NCBI GenBank assembly: GCA_035275065.1
Contig: DATENM010000035.1
Location: 86,065 to 150,064 of the forward strand
Direction of reading: 5' to 3'
Length of the DNA stretch: 64,000 bases
Source: Blastocatellia bacterium
Lineage (GTDB): Bacteria > Acidobacteriota > Blastocatellia > UBA7656
Shown: one piece after another, positions 29,401 to 37,664 of the stretch
Layout of the letters: each line of letters starts with the position of its first letter
Numbering within the stretch: the stretch's first letter is position 1
The notes under the pieces: model-generated
What the model saw: only the letters and a program-made list of their open reading frames with translations
Told to the model about the DNA's origin: nothing
Database searches by the model: none
Position numbers and translations under genes: made by a program

Positions 29401-31873
29401 GCGGGCGCTGGAAGCGGAAATCCCATTCGATGATCGGAAAGCAGATGACGTCATGGGCGCTTGAGGCGATGGCCGTGTCAGTAAGGCTGCCCGGCGCGGT
29501 CATCAGGGCGTGCGCCGCGTCGCCGGGTTTTACGTCCACAGGAGGCGTTACCACTGCCGCCGGCGTTCCCTCGACCCAGGGTTCGGTCAGCCGCTTATCC
29601 TGCGAGCTGACCGGCTCAGTGAACGACTCCAGAGGCTCAAGGGGTCGGGCGGTTCCGCGCGCGGGAGCCAGCCCGAGGCGACGATAGATCGGCAGCAGGT
29701 AACGGTACTTGATCGGCCCGTAGAGGCTAAGCAAGCGCCAGCCGAGCGTGCTCTTGATGCGCTGAAGCTCTGCCGAGGTGTCGCGCAACTGCGTCGCATA
29801 GCGCCGCGCCTGCTCGTTCATTTTTTCCAGGCGTTGTCTCAACGACCGCAGGGCTTGATCTTTTTCGGCGAGCCCGGCCGCCAGCCGTTGCGCTTCGTTC
29901 TCCTTTTCGCTCAGGTGCGCGGCGAGCGTCTGCGCCGACTCTGATTGATTGGCAAGCTCTGCCGATAAGGTCCGCGTCTGGCGGCGTTGCTCGGCAAGCT
30001 GGCGAGTCAGCACGACCTCTTGCTCAATCAACTGCGCGGCGCGAGCCTGTGCCACCTGTTCTTTTTCCGCGAACTCGTCGGTGAGCTGTTGCAAGCGGCG
30101 CTCAAGGTCGGCGTAGGCTAACGATTGTTTGTGCAGGGCGGCTTCTTGCTCAGCCAACTGCGCCGCCAGCGCCTGCTCTTTCCCCAGTTGCGCCGCCAGG
30201 CCCTGCGCCATCTGATCTTTCTCTTGTGCCGCCTGCCGGCTCGCGGCAAGTTGCGCGGTCAGCGTCTCGACGTTTGCCTCTTTCGCTTGCGCCTCTTCGG
30301 CGTGCGCCGCCGACTCAGCGGCGAGCGCCGCCGCCTGCGCGGTAAGCTCGATGATCCGCAGATCACGTTGATACACCTGTATGTTTAATTGACTGACTTC
30401 GCGCTCGCCGCGAATGTTGAGCGCCAGGGCATCGGCGAGCGCCGCGGTCGCTTCGGCCTGCTGCATACTCTGCGCAGGGAAGCGCGACCAGCCTTGTGGC
30501 GCGGCTCCGGCAAGCGGCGCACGGCTCCCGAGGGCGGCGAGCAGATAGGCTTTGTGCGGTGACGGGATCAGCGCCGACCGATGCAGCGTGAGAATCGTGT
30601 CGCACAGATCGCGATCTATGCCGGACAGGTTTTCGATAAAGACCTCGGCCCAGTCTTCGCCCATATAAGCCTGGCCGACGAAGGCCAGGCCGGCGGCTTC
30701 AAATGCCTCTGACATATCCATCATCGGCATCTCTTTTCCATAAGGCCAGTTGTCGCGGCTGGCCTGCTGTGTGCGCCACAGCCAGTACCAGTAACACGAC
30801 TGGTTCGGCACCAAGGCCATGACCAGATTGCGGCTGCGGCTGGCCATGCCGCGCAGGAAGCGGGCCTGCTCGTCGAGCGTGTAATGCTCCAGCACGCCGG
30901 CGTTGAAGACCAGATCGAATTCTGCCGCGCCGGGCTCGAAGACGTCGCCATAAATGAACTCGGCGGACTGCTGCTCGCGCTCAAACAAGCGGCGGGCGTA
31001 ATTGAGCGCCGCCAGCGAAAAGTCCATCACCGTGACCTGGAAGCGGCCCGAGCGCGCCAGCCCCAGGCTTTGCCAGCCGCCGCCGCAGCCGGCTTCGAGG
31101 ATGCGCCCGCCCTCGGGCAACAGCGCGGCGACGCGTTCGGCGAGGTCGTGGCCGAAGCTCTCCATCGCCGGATCGTTCTCGACGGTCGCCAGGTCAGTGT
31201 AATAGGCATTCCATTTCTCTTGCTCGCGCGCCCGAACTTCGCGACCGCTGCGCTCGGCCGCGTAGGCCGCCGAGCCGTAGGTCACGAGCAACTGTTTGCC
31301 GTGCCAGTGGGCCGGGTCGACATTGATCTGCCGGGCGTAGAGCCGCGTGAAGCCGCCGAGGCGTTGCGGGAAAGAAGCTTCCGTGAGCCGCGCGCGATGA
31401 TGCTCGGACAACGGCCACTCGTCATAAGGCACAAGGGCAATATAAAGATTCTTACAAAACGGCAACTGCGCCTCGATGACCTTGAGCGGCTCCTCGAAAT
31501 GTTCCAGACAGTTTGAGGCGATAATCACATCGAAGCTTCGGGAGAGGTCGCCGCTCTCGCTGAAGATGAACTCACGCTCGGGGAAACGTCGCCGCGCCTG
31601 GTCGAGTGCGACCGCAGAAAAGTCGAGGCCGGCGACGCGGCTCGCCGGCAACTGGCGCGCCAGCATCTCGACCCCTTCGCCAAAGGCGCAGCCCCAGTCA
31701 AGCACGTCGAGCGGCCGCGAGCGCAGGTAAGCCTTGTCAGGCGCTGACAACTCGGCCAGCAGCCGCTCCATAAAGTGGCGGGTTTGCGCGCTGCCGCCGT
31801 TGGCCTGCCAGCTTTCGGCAAAGTATTGATCCCACCACGCCCGGGAATTCATCGGCTTCTCGCTGTCACTCAT
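26453..31873 (-). CDS. Giant fusion: two methyltransferases, coiled coil and three glycosyltransferase domains
   Basis: An 1806-residue single frame. Domains in order: class I SAM methyltransferase 1 (about 55-165, motif I LDVLDWGCAFGEGVEML); methyltransferase 2 (about 250-365, motif I RILEAGCGGGWQSLGLA); a Gln/Glu/Ala-rich coiled coil (about 495-705); a conserved segment LGWRLLSLYGPIKYRYLLP (about 709-728); a GT-B-like glycosyltransferase (about 805-1165, starting DVICFPIIEWDFRFQRPQQL); a GT2 domain (about 1175-1440, with IIIDNASSDGTPDYL and LLVLLNNDTVV); and a second GT-B-like domain (about 1465-1790, starting GAVIFLPSIGWNVHLFQRP). The start overlaps the stop of the preceding glycosyltransferase gene (ATGA), and GAGGAAGG precedes it. 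It probably builds and methylates a surface glycan at the inner membrane face. No signal peptide or membrane helix is evident. Confidence 0.9.
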   Translation of the reverse strand: MSDSEKPMNSRAWWDQYFAESWQANGGSAQTRHFMERLLAELSAPDKAYLRSRPLDVLDWGCAFGEGVEMLARQLPASRVAGLDFSAVALDQARRRFPEREFIFSESGDLSRSFDVIIASNCLEHFEEPLKVIEAQLPFCKNLYIALVPYDEWPLSEHHRARLTEASFPQRLGGFTRLYARQINVDPAHWHGKQLLVTYGSAAYAAERSGREVRAREQEKWNAYYTDLATVENDPAMESFGHDLAERVAALLPEGGRILEAGCGGGWQSLGLARSGRFQVTVMDFSLAALNYARRLFEREQQSAEFIYGDVFEPGAAEFDLVFNAGVLEHYTLDEQARFLRGMASRSRNLVMALVPNQSCYWYWLWRTQQASRDNWPYGKEMPMMDMSEAFEAAGLAFVGQAYMGEDWAEVFIENLSGIDRDLCDTILTLHRSALIPSPHKAYLLAALGSRAPLAGAAPQGWSRFPAQSMQQAEATAALADALALNIRGEREVSQLNIQVYQRDLRIIELTAQAAALAAESAAHAEEAQAKEANVETLTAQLAASRQAAQEKDQMAQGLAAQLGKEQALAAQLAEQEAALHKQSLAYADLERRLQQLTDEFAEKEQVAQARAAQLIEQEVVLTRQLAEQRRQTRTLSAELANQSESAQTLAAHLSEKENEAQRLAAGLAEKDQALRSLRQRLEKMNEQARRYATQLRDTSAELQRIKSTLGWRLLSLYGPIKYRYLLPIYRRLGLAPARGTARPLEPLESFTEPVSSQDKRLTEPWVEGTPAAVVTPPVDVKPGDAAHALMTAPGSLTDTAIASSAHDVICFPIIEWDFRFQRPQQLMARYAAAGHRVFYVSQQFRTSGAPYVITEKRANVFEVSLRGPALNVYTEALDERGRDALFASLDALRRDVGLAATAAFVQLPFWWPLVRQARERFAWPVIYDCMDFHAGFSTNRQEMLDAEDELLRAADLVIASSAFLEAEARKHTDKVLVVRNACDYDHFAIAERTPRARPVVGYYGAIADWFDADLVADLAAHRVDWDFVLVGSTFSGDVGRLEELPNVRLVGEKPYTEIPDWLATFDVAIIPFKRTPLTEATNPVKAYEMLAAGKPVVAVPIPEVRPLAPLVRLASTAEEFEREIKAALDERDPALRRQRQTWASEQTWERRFAALAPAVRRTFPKASIIIVTFNNLALNRLCVESLYARTEWPNFEVIIIDNASSDGTPDYLREAERELPDLRVILNDENLGFAKANNQGLRRATGELLVLLNNDTVVTRGWMTAMIRHLYAERVIGLIGPVTNAISNEARIEVGYESIGEMPGWAARYVREHDNDTFAIPMLAMFCVAMRREVFDKVGLLDERFGVGMFEDDDYCRRLESAGYQLCCTRDSFIHHWQRASFRLLGEDEYLRIYHENRNKYESKWQEAQPPVADGAPSPAPSSGGAERYRAQLKALLARIDNSRGAVIFLPSIGWNVHLFQRPHHLARTFAQYGYVAIFDSSNARDEVDGFKEVERNLFLFDGPPELLHEIPQPTLWAFTYNITRADDFPRGARIVYDWIDALDVFPYDRAMLERNHARGLREAAVVAAVTRQLHAEAIRLRPDAIYMPNGVEYDRFAKSEATIPDDPELAALLQSGKPLAGYYGALAEWFDYDLLDEVARRRTDWNFLLIGQALDESLSRHKLLERPNIRWVGPRPYESLPGYLRAFDVAMIPFAINPITLATSPLKLYEYMAAGKPVITTPMPECQQFTEVNIARHAQEFAPLLDSARAQGKDEALRKRLRAIAHGNTWAQRVEAAIAALEQNAGAPPADRSAQATSGRRSQP

Positions 31874-33210
31874 CTTCGTCCTTCCTCAATCTTCCCAGGG
31901 TTCATATGCGCTTTCAGCAAGCCGGCCACCTCGGTGACGCGCACTGTCCAGGAGTTCTGGAAGGCGAGCTGGCGCAAACGCTCACGATATTGCGCGTCGT
32001 CGGCGAGCCGGCGCGCCTCGTCGAGGGCGCTGGCAAATTCAGCCGGGTCGGCGGCCAGCGTGACTTCGGCGAAGGCGCGACATTCCGGCAGCGGCGTCGT
32101 CAACACAGGCTTGCCGGCCGCCCAGTACTCATAGAGCTTAAGCGGCGAAGTCGCCTGAGTAATATCGTTGATCACAAACGGAATCATCGCCACGTCAAAC
32201 TGCCGCAGGTACGCCGGCAGGTCGGCGTAGGGGCGCGGCCCGAGGTATGCCACATTCGCCCTGGCGAGCAGCCTTCGTCCGCGCTCGCGAAGGCTCATAT
32301 CGAGCGCCGGCCCAATCAGCACAAACTGCCAGTCGGGGCGGCGGGCGGCGACCTCATCGAGTAATTCGTAATCGAACCATTCTGCCAGCGCCCCGACATA
32401 TCCGGCAACCGGCTTTTGCCCTGTGGCCAGCGCCGCCATTTGCGGGTCGCGCGGCAACGGTTTCTGATCCCCAACAAAGTGTCCGTAGTCAACAGCGTTC
32501 GGCAGGTAGACGGCGTCGGGGCGCGTGGCGTGCGCCTCGGCGTGCAAGCGGTGCGCGACGCAAAGAATCAGCTCGGCCTCGGCCATCGCCTGCGCGTGGC
32601 CGGCTTCGAGAAAGCCGCGCTCGTAAGGGAAGACCGACAGATCGTCTATCCAGTCATAAACCCGAAGCGCCGGGCGCGCGAAGCTTTTACCATACTCGAA
32701 ATTGTAGGCTAACGTCCACAAGATTGCCGGCGGCAGAGCGGCGAGCGCAACGGGGTCGCCGCGAAACAGGAAAAGGTTCGGGGCAATCTCTTGCACGCCG
32801 TTGACGGGATCATAACTATTGCTGCAATCAAAGATCACGGTGTAACCCTGCCGGGCAAACTCGCGCGCCAGGTGATGGCCGCGTTGGGTGTTGACGACAT
32901 GCCAGCCGACCGAGGGCAGAAAGATGATCGTGCCGTGACTCAAAGCGGCGCGCGCGGCGATGGTTTCGACCTGCTGGTTGAGCCGGGCCGCGCTCGACCG
33001 CAACAGCCAGTCGGTCAAGCGCTGCGCCCGCCGCAAGCTCGCCACGGGGCTCAGAACGTCGGTCACCCTTGAGCGCTTCGACCAGAGTCCGAGCGACCTG
33101 TAAAGCGGCAGCAGTCGCCGGTACTTGAAGCGGCCATAGCGAGCGAGCGAGCGCCAGATGAACGCGCTTAAACGGGCGCGGAAAGACGGACGCGGCATCG
33201 ACATCGGCAA
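31870..33210 (-). CDS. Glycosyltransferase, GT-B-like, same family as the megaprotein's terminal domain
   Basis: A 446-residue glycosyltransferase. The catalytic part starts about residue 90 (GTIIFLPSVGWHVVNTQRGH) and closely parallels the last domain of the adjacent megaprotein: YVGALAEWFDYELLDEVA, VAMIPFVINDITQATSPLKL and YEYWAAGKPVLTTPLPEC have direct counterparts there. The last of these carries the donor-binding region. The N-terminus (about 18-42) has ARYGRFKYRRLLPLYRSLG, a variant of the segment that follows the coiled coils in the two neighbouring methyltransferase fusions. The stop overlaps the megaprotein start, so the two are translationally coupled. A decayed copy lies at 36205-36475. 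Confidence 0.88.
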   Translation of the reverse strand: MPMSMPRPSFRARLSAFIWRSLARYGRFKYRRLLPLYRSLGLWSKRSRVTDVLSPVASLRRAQRLTDWLLRSSAARLNQQVETIAARAALSHGTIIFLPSVGWHVVNTQRGHHLAREFARQGYTVIFDCSNSYDPVNGVQEIAPNLFLFRGDPVALAALPPAILWTLAYNFEYGKSFARPALRVYDWIDDLSVFPYERGFLEAGHAQAMAEAELILCVAHRLHAEAHATRPDAVYLPNAVDYGHFVGDQKPLPRDPQMAALATGQKPVAGYVGALAEWFDYELLDEVAARRPDWQFVLIGPALDMSLRERGRRLLARANVAYLGPRPYADLPAYLRQFDVAMIPFVINDITQATSPLKLYEYWAAGKPVLTTPLPECRAFAEVTLAADPAEFASALDEARRLADDAQYRERLRQLAFQNSWTVRVTEVAGLLKAHMNPGKIEEGRR

Positions 33211-33309
33211 GGATGCTACCTGCGCCAGTCGCTTCAGGCAAGCGCGTGGCGCGACGCCCTTGCCGTACTATCCATGTATCGCCTAGAATGGATGCCTCAG
33301 GTTGGCAAT

Positions 33310-33798
33310 ATGAAGCGACGAAAGATTGTGATTTTCCTCTTCACGTTAATGCTCTTGGATGGGCTGGCCGTCGCCGCGCCACAGCAAAGCGGGCCGACCT
33401 GTCGGCTGTCGCGCAGTGACCGCAACCTTAAAACCTTCGACTTGATGGTGTCGGATGGCGACGAGGCAGTGGTGTCGGGGGCCTTTTCAAAAAACCAGGT
33501 CGAAGTCTTCCGCAACGTCCTGACCGAGGCGCAGAAGTTCGCCCGGAACGAAGAGGAGGTCGGCAAGCAAGAGCCCAAGACGACGCGCTTCGCCAGCGAG
33601 AGCGAGCCGGGGTTGATTGTGGATGTCACCAAGCTCGACGACCAGAGCCAAATCTTTATCACCCTGACCACTGATATGGGCCAGTTAACTATTGAAGCGG
33701 GAACCGTGCAGCGTCGCAGCAAACGAGAACAGGGCCCATTTTTCACCCTGCTCTCCCGCATGCAATCGTTGTTGACGACGCCCACCCCGGCAAAATAA
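33310..33798 (+). CDS. Small exported protein of unknown function
   Basis: A 162-residue protein from the ATG at 33310, which directly precedes a signal peptide (KRRKIVIFLFTLMLLDGLAVA). The frame is open 12 codons further upstream. The mature part is charged and has no recognised motif (examples: VVSGAFSKNQVEVFRNVLT, SEPGLIVDVTKLDDQSQIF). One cysteine is present (PTCRLS). It is divergent from the glycosyltransferase gene at 33210 and shows no operon partner. Family not recognised. Confidence 0.65.
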   Translation: MKRRKIVIFLFTLMLLDGLAVAAPQQSGPTCRLSRSDRNLKTFDLMVSDGDEAVVSGAFSKNQVEVFRNVLTEAQKFARNEEEVGKQEPKTTRFASESEPGLIVDVTKLDDQSQIFITLTTDMGQLTIEAGTVQRRSKREQGPFFTLLSRMQSLLTTPTPAK

Positions 33799-33971
33799 CC
33801 GGTCGGAGTTTCCCTCGCCGTTTTGCTTGAAAAACACAATAGATTCGGTCATCTCTTCTTCTCACCCCCCCATGCTATCATTCTTACTTAGCGCTGCCAG
33901 GCGCAGTTTGACGCTGCGTTTTAGCATTTCAGGTTGATCCGAATCGCTATCTCAGTAAGCAAGAGGGCAGG

Positions 33972-34431
33972 TTGATGAACGATCCGAGTATGTCTATCCG
34001 AGCCAGGCTCAGGGCGAGCGGCGTCGCGGTGATTGCCGCAATCAGTATGATGGTCCTGCCGGCAGTCTGCGCTCGTAGCCAGAATGAACCTGCCGCGTTT
34101 GAGCGGCAGCCGCAAGTCGTGCGCCCCTATGCTGAAGGGCCTGGCCCACAGCAGCAGCTAGAGATATAGCGGCCGAATAAGCTGCATAGAGATTGATCCG
34201 GCAGACGCGAACACGGTATACGTGGTGCCGCTCGGCTGGAACGGGGTCTCCTACAGCCGCCAGATTTATGTGACGACCGATGGCGACGGCAAGGCCGACC
34301 CCGGCATCTGGCGCGCCTCGCAAGGCATCTGGATCATCCCGACTTCATCGTCGAACTATACGCAATACATCTTCAGCCAGTGGGGACAGTCAGGTGATAT
34401 CGTTTTCCCCAACACGACCGGCAAGCATTAG
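33972..34431 (+). pseudogene. Remnant of a secreted FG-GAP/VCBS-repeat protein, frameshifted
   Basis: The first frame (33972-34169) encodes a signal-peptide-like start (SGVAVIAAISMMVLPAVCA) and a short mature part, then stops. A second frame, open from about 34158 and ending at 34431, encodes YVTTDGDGKADPGIWRASQG and IWIIPTSSSN, which resembles one FG-GAP/VCBS-type calcium-binding repeat (DxDGDGKxDxxxxRxSxGxW). The two pieces are in different frames and no start codon suits the second. Both are much shorter than such proteins normally are. I read this as a decayed gene; two tiny real genes are a weaker alternative. Confidence 0.5.
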
Positions 34432-34463
34432 CAGAGAATCAGCCTTGACCCTGTGCTTGCTGG

Positions 34464-36176
34464 TCACTGCCCAGGTCCAGCCGGCGCCGCCGTTTTCCGA
34501 CCGACGACGCGCCAGAACCCAGCCCCATAACGCAACAGGAAGGTGCGTTTCTCGTCCTCCGTCGCGCGCGGCCAGGCATCTATGGCCAGTAGATAATCCC
34601 TCAAGCCTTCTTCGACTTGCGGGCGCAGGCGCGGCGGCACACCGGCAAGCCCTTCCGCGGCGCCCTCGCGCAGGGCCCGCAGGTCGGCGAGCACGGTGTC
34701 CAGATCGGGGGCAGATATCGGCTCATAGAGAACTTCCATCTCCATCCCGGCGCGTGCAAACATCGCCGCATACTGCTCAAGTTCCAGGTAGTGGCGTACG
34801 CTGTAGTCTGTCCCCGGCGCATGGTCTGCGAAGTAGGCGCGTGCCTCTTCATAATCGAGCAGCGTGATGCCGAACAGTTGATAATGGCCGTCACGCAGGA
34901 CGTGGAGCGGCGCATAACGGTTGGGAATCTCGAAGTAGGCGACGCCGTTGTCGCCGAGCAGCATCGCGGTGTTGTGGAGCAACGCTTGTGGATCGTCAAC
35001 GTGCTCGATAACGTCGTTGCAGGTGACCACGTCGAACTGATTCATCAACCCCGCCAGCTGGTCCGCACGGGTGGCGTCTTTCAGCAGCAGCGGCACGTCC
35101 AACCCGTGATCGCGCAGGTTGCTCTTAGCCAGTTCCAGCAACATCAAATTAATTTCGACGCCGATGGGTTCCGCACCGCATTCGGCGAAGGCGACGAGAA
35201 ATCCCCCATAGGCGCAGCCGATGTCGAGGTACTGCTTGCCACGCAGATCGACTCGCTGGCTCAACAACTCAGCAACGACCCGTCCGCGCTTGTTGCAGGT
35301 GATGGCGAACTCGAAGTACAGCGGCAGACACGGGTCGTGGGTGATGCTCTGAAAGTGCTTGCAGAGGGCGGCGAAATAGCGCCGGTTGTGTGGCGTCTTG
35401 AATTGAGCGAAGCGTTCGGCGACCTCGGCGGCGGCCCCGGTCAATACCTCCGCGGGCAACTCATCGGCGGGCCGGCCCGATTCGCCTTTGTGAGAGAAGC
35501 TGGCAGATTTCGCTGCCCGTCCCGCGGTCTCCTCGGCGGCAGCTGACGCCGCGCCCGCCGGCCCGGCGGTCAACTCCGACGGCAGCCCCGCGCCGCCCCT
35601 GGCTCCGCCGTTCGCCGAAGGCTCCGATTCGTTCTCTTCGAGCCCATCGGTGGACGTCTCGACGGGTTGCGCCCCTGTGTTGCCCCCAGCGATAGCGCGT
35701 GCGGTCGAGAGCCCGGTGGTGTCGTCTGCCGCGCCGAAGCCGAGCCGGCGATAGAGGGGCAGCAGGTAACGGTACTTGATCGGCCCGTAGAGGCTAAGCA
35801 GTCGCCAGCCGAGCGTGCCCTTGATGCGCTGAAGCTCTGCCGAGGTGTCGCGCAACTGCGCCGCCTGCCCCTGCATCTGTTCGTTCATACTCTCCAGGCG
35901 CTGTGATAGCGAGCGAGCGGTCTGATCTTTTTCTGCAAGCGCGGTGGTCAGGGCTTCGTTCTCGCGCCGCTGCTCGGCGAGCTGGCGATTCAGGGCATTT
36001 TCCTTTTCAATCATCTCGGCGGCGCGGGCCTGTGCCGCCCGTTCGCTTTCCGCGAGTTGATCGGTCAGTTGCCGCACGCGCCGCTCGACTTCACTGTAAG
36101 CGGCCTCACGGTCGCCCGCGGTCAAGCGCGCGCCCCGCGGCGCCCGCGACTCTGACGACTGTTCACTGTCACTCAT
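34464..36176 (-). CDS. Coiled-coil protein with C-terminal SAM methyltransferase domain
   Basis: A 570-residue protein. A coiled coil (about 25-120, RQLTDQLAESERAAQARAA and following) leads into LGWRLLSLYGPIKYRYLLPL (about 125-144). A disordered Gly/Ala/Glu-rich linker (about 150-235) and a helical region follow, then a class I methyltransferase (about 310-440: QYLDIGCAYGGFLVAFAECG as motif I, VVTCNDVIEHVDDPQALL as the later motif). The coiled coil and following segment are clearly homologous to those of the 1806-residue fusion protein, and both proteins begin MSDSE. The methyltransferase sits C-terminal here and N-terminal there. It probably methylates a glycan. Upstream lies a decayed glycosyltransferase. 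Confidence 0.88.
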   Translation of the reverse strand: MSDSEQSSESRAPRGARLTAGDREAAYSEVERRVRQLTDQLAESERAAQARAAEMIEKENALNRQLAEQRRENEALTTALAEKDQTARSLSQRLESMNEQMQGQAAQLRDTSAELQRIKGTLGWRLLSLYGPIKYRYLLPLYRRLGFGAADDTTGLSTARAIAGGNTGAQPVETSTDGLEENESEPSANGGARGGAGLPSELTAGPAGAASAAAEETAGRAAKSASFSHKGESGRPADELPAEVLTGAAAEVAERFAQFKTPHNRRYFAALCKHFQSITHDPCLPLYFEFAITCNKRGRVVAELLSQRVDLRGKQYLDIGCAYGGFLVAFAECGAEPIGVEINLMLLELAKSNLRDHGLDVPLLLKDATRADQLAGLMNQFDVVTCNDVIEHVDDPQALLHNTAMLLGDNGVAYFEIPNRYAPLHVLRDGHYQLFGITLLDYEEARAYFADHAPGTDYSVRHYLELEQYAAMFARAGMEMEVLYEPISAPDLDTVLADLRALREGAAEGLAGVPPRLRPQVEEGLRDYLLAIDAWPRATEDEKRTFLLRYGAGFWRVVGRKTAAPAGPGQ

Positions 36177-36204
36177 GTGGGTCCGTCCTCAACTGCACTA
36201 AGAT

Positions 36205-36475
36205 TCGTCGGCTCGGAATCACACCATTCTGCCAGCGCCCCTATATATCCGGCAAACGGTTTTCGCCCGGCGGTCAGCGCCGCCATTGATGCGCCACGCC
36301 GCGCAACGCAGAGGATGATATCGGCCATCGCCCCGCGCGTCGGCAGGTTTGAAACAGCGGTGTTCGTAGGGGAAGACGCCGGGTCGTCTATCGGGGCGTA
36401 GACCCGCAGCGCCGGTGGGGCGAAGCTTTACCTAACTCGAAATTGTGGGCCAATGTCGATCAGGCCACCTTCGGA
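36205..36475 (-). pseudogene. Decayed fragment of a glycosyltransferase gene
   Basis: This stretch matches the minus-strand gene at 31870-33210 in the same order but with deletions and stops. For example CCATTCTGCCAGCGCCCC occurs at about 36219 and at about 32377, and ACTCGAAATTGT occurs at about 36435 and about 32694. It corresponds to the middle of that gene. It sits directly upstream of the coiled-coil methyltransferase gene, just as the intact copy sits directly upstream of the megaprotein gene. Confidence 0.75.
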
Positions 36476-36589
36476 GGCGGGCTCGAAAGGACCGGAGGGA
36501 TTCGGGATCGCTGACACCGGCGCTAAATTACCAGGCGGAATGCCCGGACGCTCTCGCCCTCATGGCGGAACTTGTGCGCCAATGTTTTC

Positions 36590-36623
36590 CCCTCCTGCCC
36601 GGGCAACCACCCGGGCAGGAGGG
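36590..36623. terminator. Strong 14-bp hairpin downstream of the beta-helix gene
   Basis: CCCTCCTGCCCGGG (36590-36603) pairs perfectly with CCCGGGCAGGAGGG (36610-36623) around a six-base loop. It lies about 30 bases after the stop of the minus-strand gene at 36652. No U-tract follows on the minus strand, so it may be a stabilising or factor-assisted terminator. The core CTGCCCGGGCA recurs at 37665 on the other side of that gene. Confidence 0.5.
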
Positions 36624-36651
36624 AAATGAAATCGCATATGCGACAGGGATG

Positions 36652-37575
36652 CTACTGCTGGACCTTGGTGGCGTTGGGCGCTCCGTCCGTCGCGTTGCCA
36701 TCGATTCGGTTATTGACCGACGTCTTGACCGTCCCGCCCGCGGCAATAACAATTCCGTTCGTGTTGTTATAGATGTTGGTATTGGAAATGCGGATGATCG
36801 ACAGGTTGGCCGCCGCATTGACGCCGTTCCCGTTGAAGGCCAACATCACGTTTTCCAGGTCGGCGACCGCCGCGCCGCCCTCGCAAATCACACCATTGCC
36901 GCTGTTCCCGACAATTGAAGAATTGCGGACCATGGCGAAGCAGCTGCCGCCGGCGGTGTTGACGACGTCCACCCCATTCGTACAGGCTTCCATGCGAACA
37001 TTGTCAATCGAGCCGGACAGAAAGCCGGTGGTGGTCGACAGTTTCACGGCGCTGACCGCACAGTTGATGATGTTCGTGTCCTTGACGAAGACGTTGGCGC
37101 TGCCGCCCAGGGCGACATCAATGCCATTACCACCAAACTCGTAGATCTTGCAGTTCTCGACATTCAGTTGCTTGCCGGCAAGAAACCTGATGCCGCTGAG
37201 GTTGCCCGCGGTGTTGAGCCCATTAATGTTCAGGTTCCGTAGCGTCACCTTGTCATTCACACCGGCGTTGACGATGATGCCACTGGTGGTAGTCACAATC
37301 CCGGCAATAAAGCCGCCGCCGTCAATGGTCATCGACTTGGTGATCGTCACCGCGCCGAATCCACCCGGATCAAGCACGTTAATCTCGCCGCCCGCCGCGG
37401 TCTTCGAGATTGCCCCGGCAAAGGTCTTGCACGGCGCCGTGCGGCTGCACGGGTTGACATCATCGCCGACGCCCGACACCCATGTACGTGTCGCCTGCGC
37501 TTGCGCGAAGGTGCTGCACATTAAACAGACGGCAAATACGCCAAGCATGTTGAATAGCGATTTCATTCTGGTCAT
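36652..37575 (-). CDS. Secreted right-handed parallel beta-helix protein
   Basis: A 307-residue exported protein. The signal peptide (LFNMLGVFAVCLMCSTFAQA) ends near residue 27. The mature part starts TRTWVSGVGDDVNPCSRTAP, a form common in bacterial beta-helix proteins, followed by short repeats such as VTITKSMTIDGGG, VTLRNLNINGL, VENCKIYEFGGNGID and IRISNTNIYNNTNGI, typical of Pfam beta-helix (PbH1) rungs. AGGAGAG precedes the ATG. Such proteins often bind or cleave polysaccharides, but no catalytic residues can be assigned. It is bracketed by hairpins and is probably transcribed alone. Confidence 0.85.
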   Translation of the reverse strand: MTRMKSLFNMLGVFAVCLMCSTFAQAQATRTWVSGVGDDVNPCSRTAPCKTFAGAISKTAAGGEINVLDPGGFGAVTITKSMTIDGGGFIAGIVTTTSGIIVNAGVNDKVTLRNLNINGLNTAGNLSGIRFLAGKQLNVENCKIYEFGGNGIDVALGGSANVFVKDTNIINCAVSAVKLSTTTGFLSGSIDNVRMEACTNGVDVVNTAGGSCFAMVRNSSIVGNSGNGVICEGGAAVADLENVMLAFNGNGVNAAANLSIIRISNTNIYNNTNGIVIAAGGTVKTSVNNRIDGNATDGAPNATKVQQ

Positions 37576-37664
37576 TGTCTCTCTCCTTTACATTCTAAGC
37601 GATTGAATCAGAGATCATCTTGATTATGATCCTCTTAGTCAACATAGCGAGTTCCCTTGCCGCT

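Noticed and set aside
28064..29464. A 466-codon plus-strand frame inside the megaprotein gene
   Set aside because: The megaprotein frame encodes clear glycosyltransferase motifs here; the opposite frame is Arg/Gly/His-rich without features.
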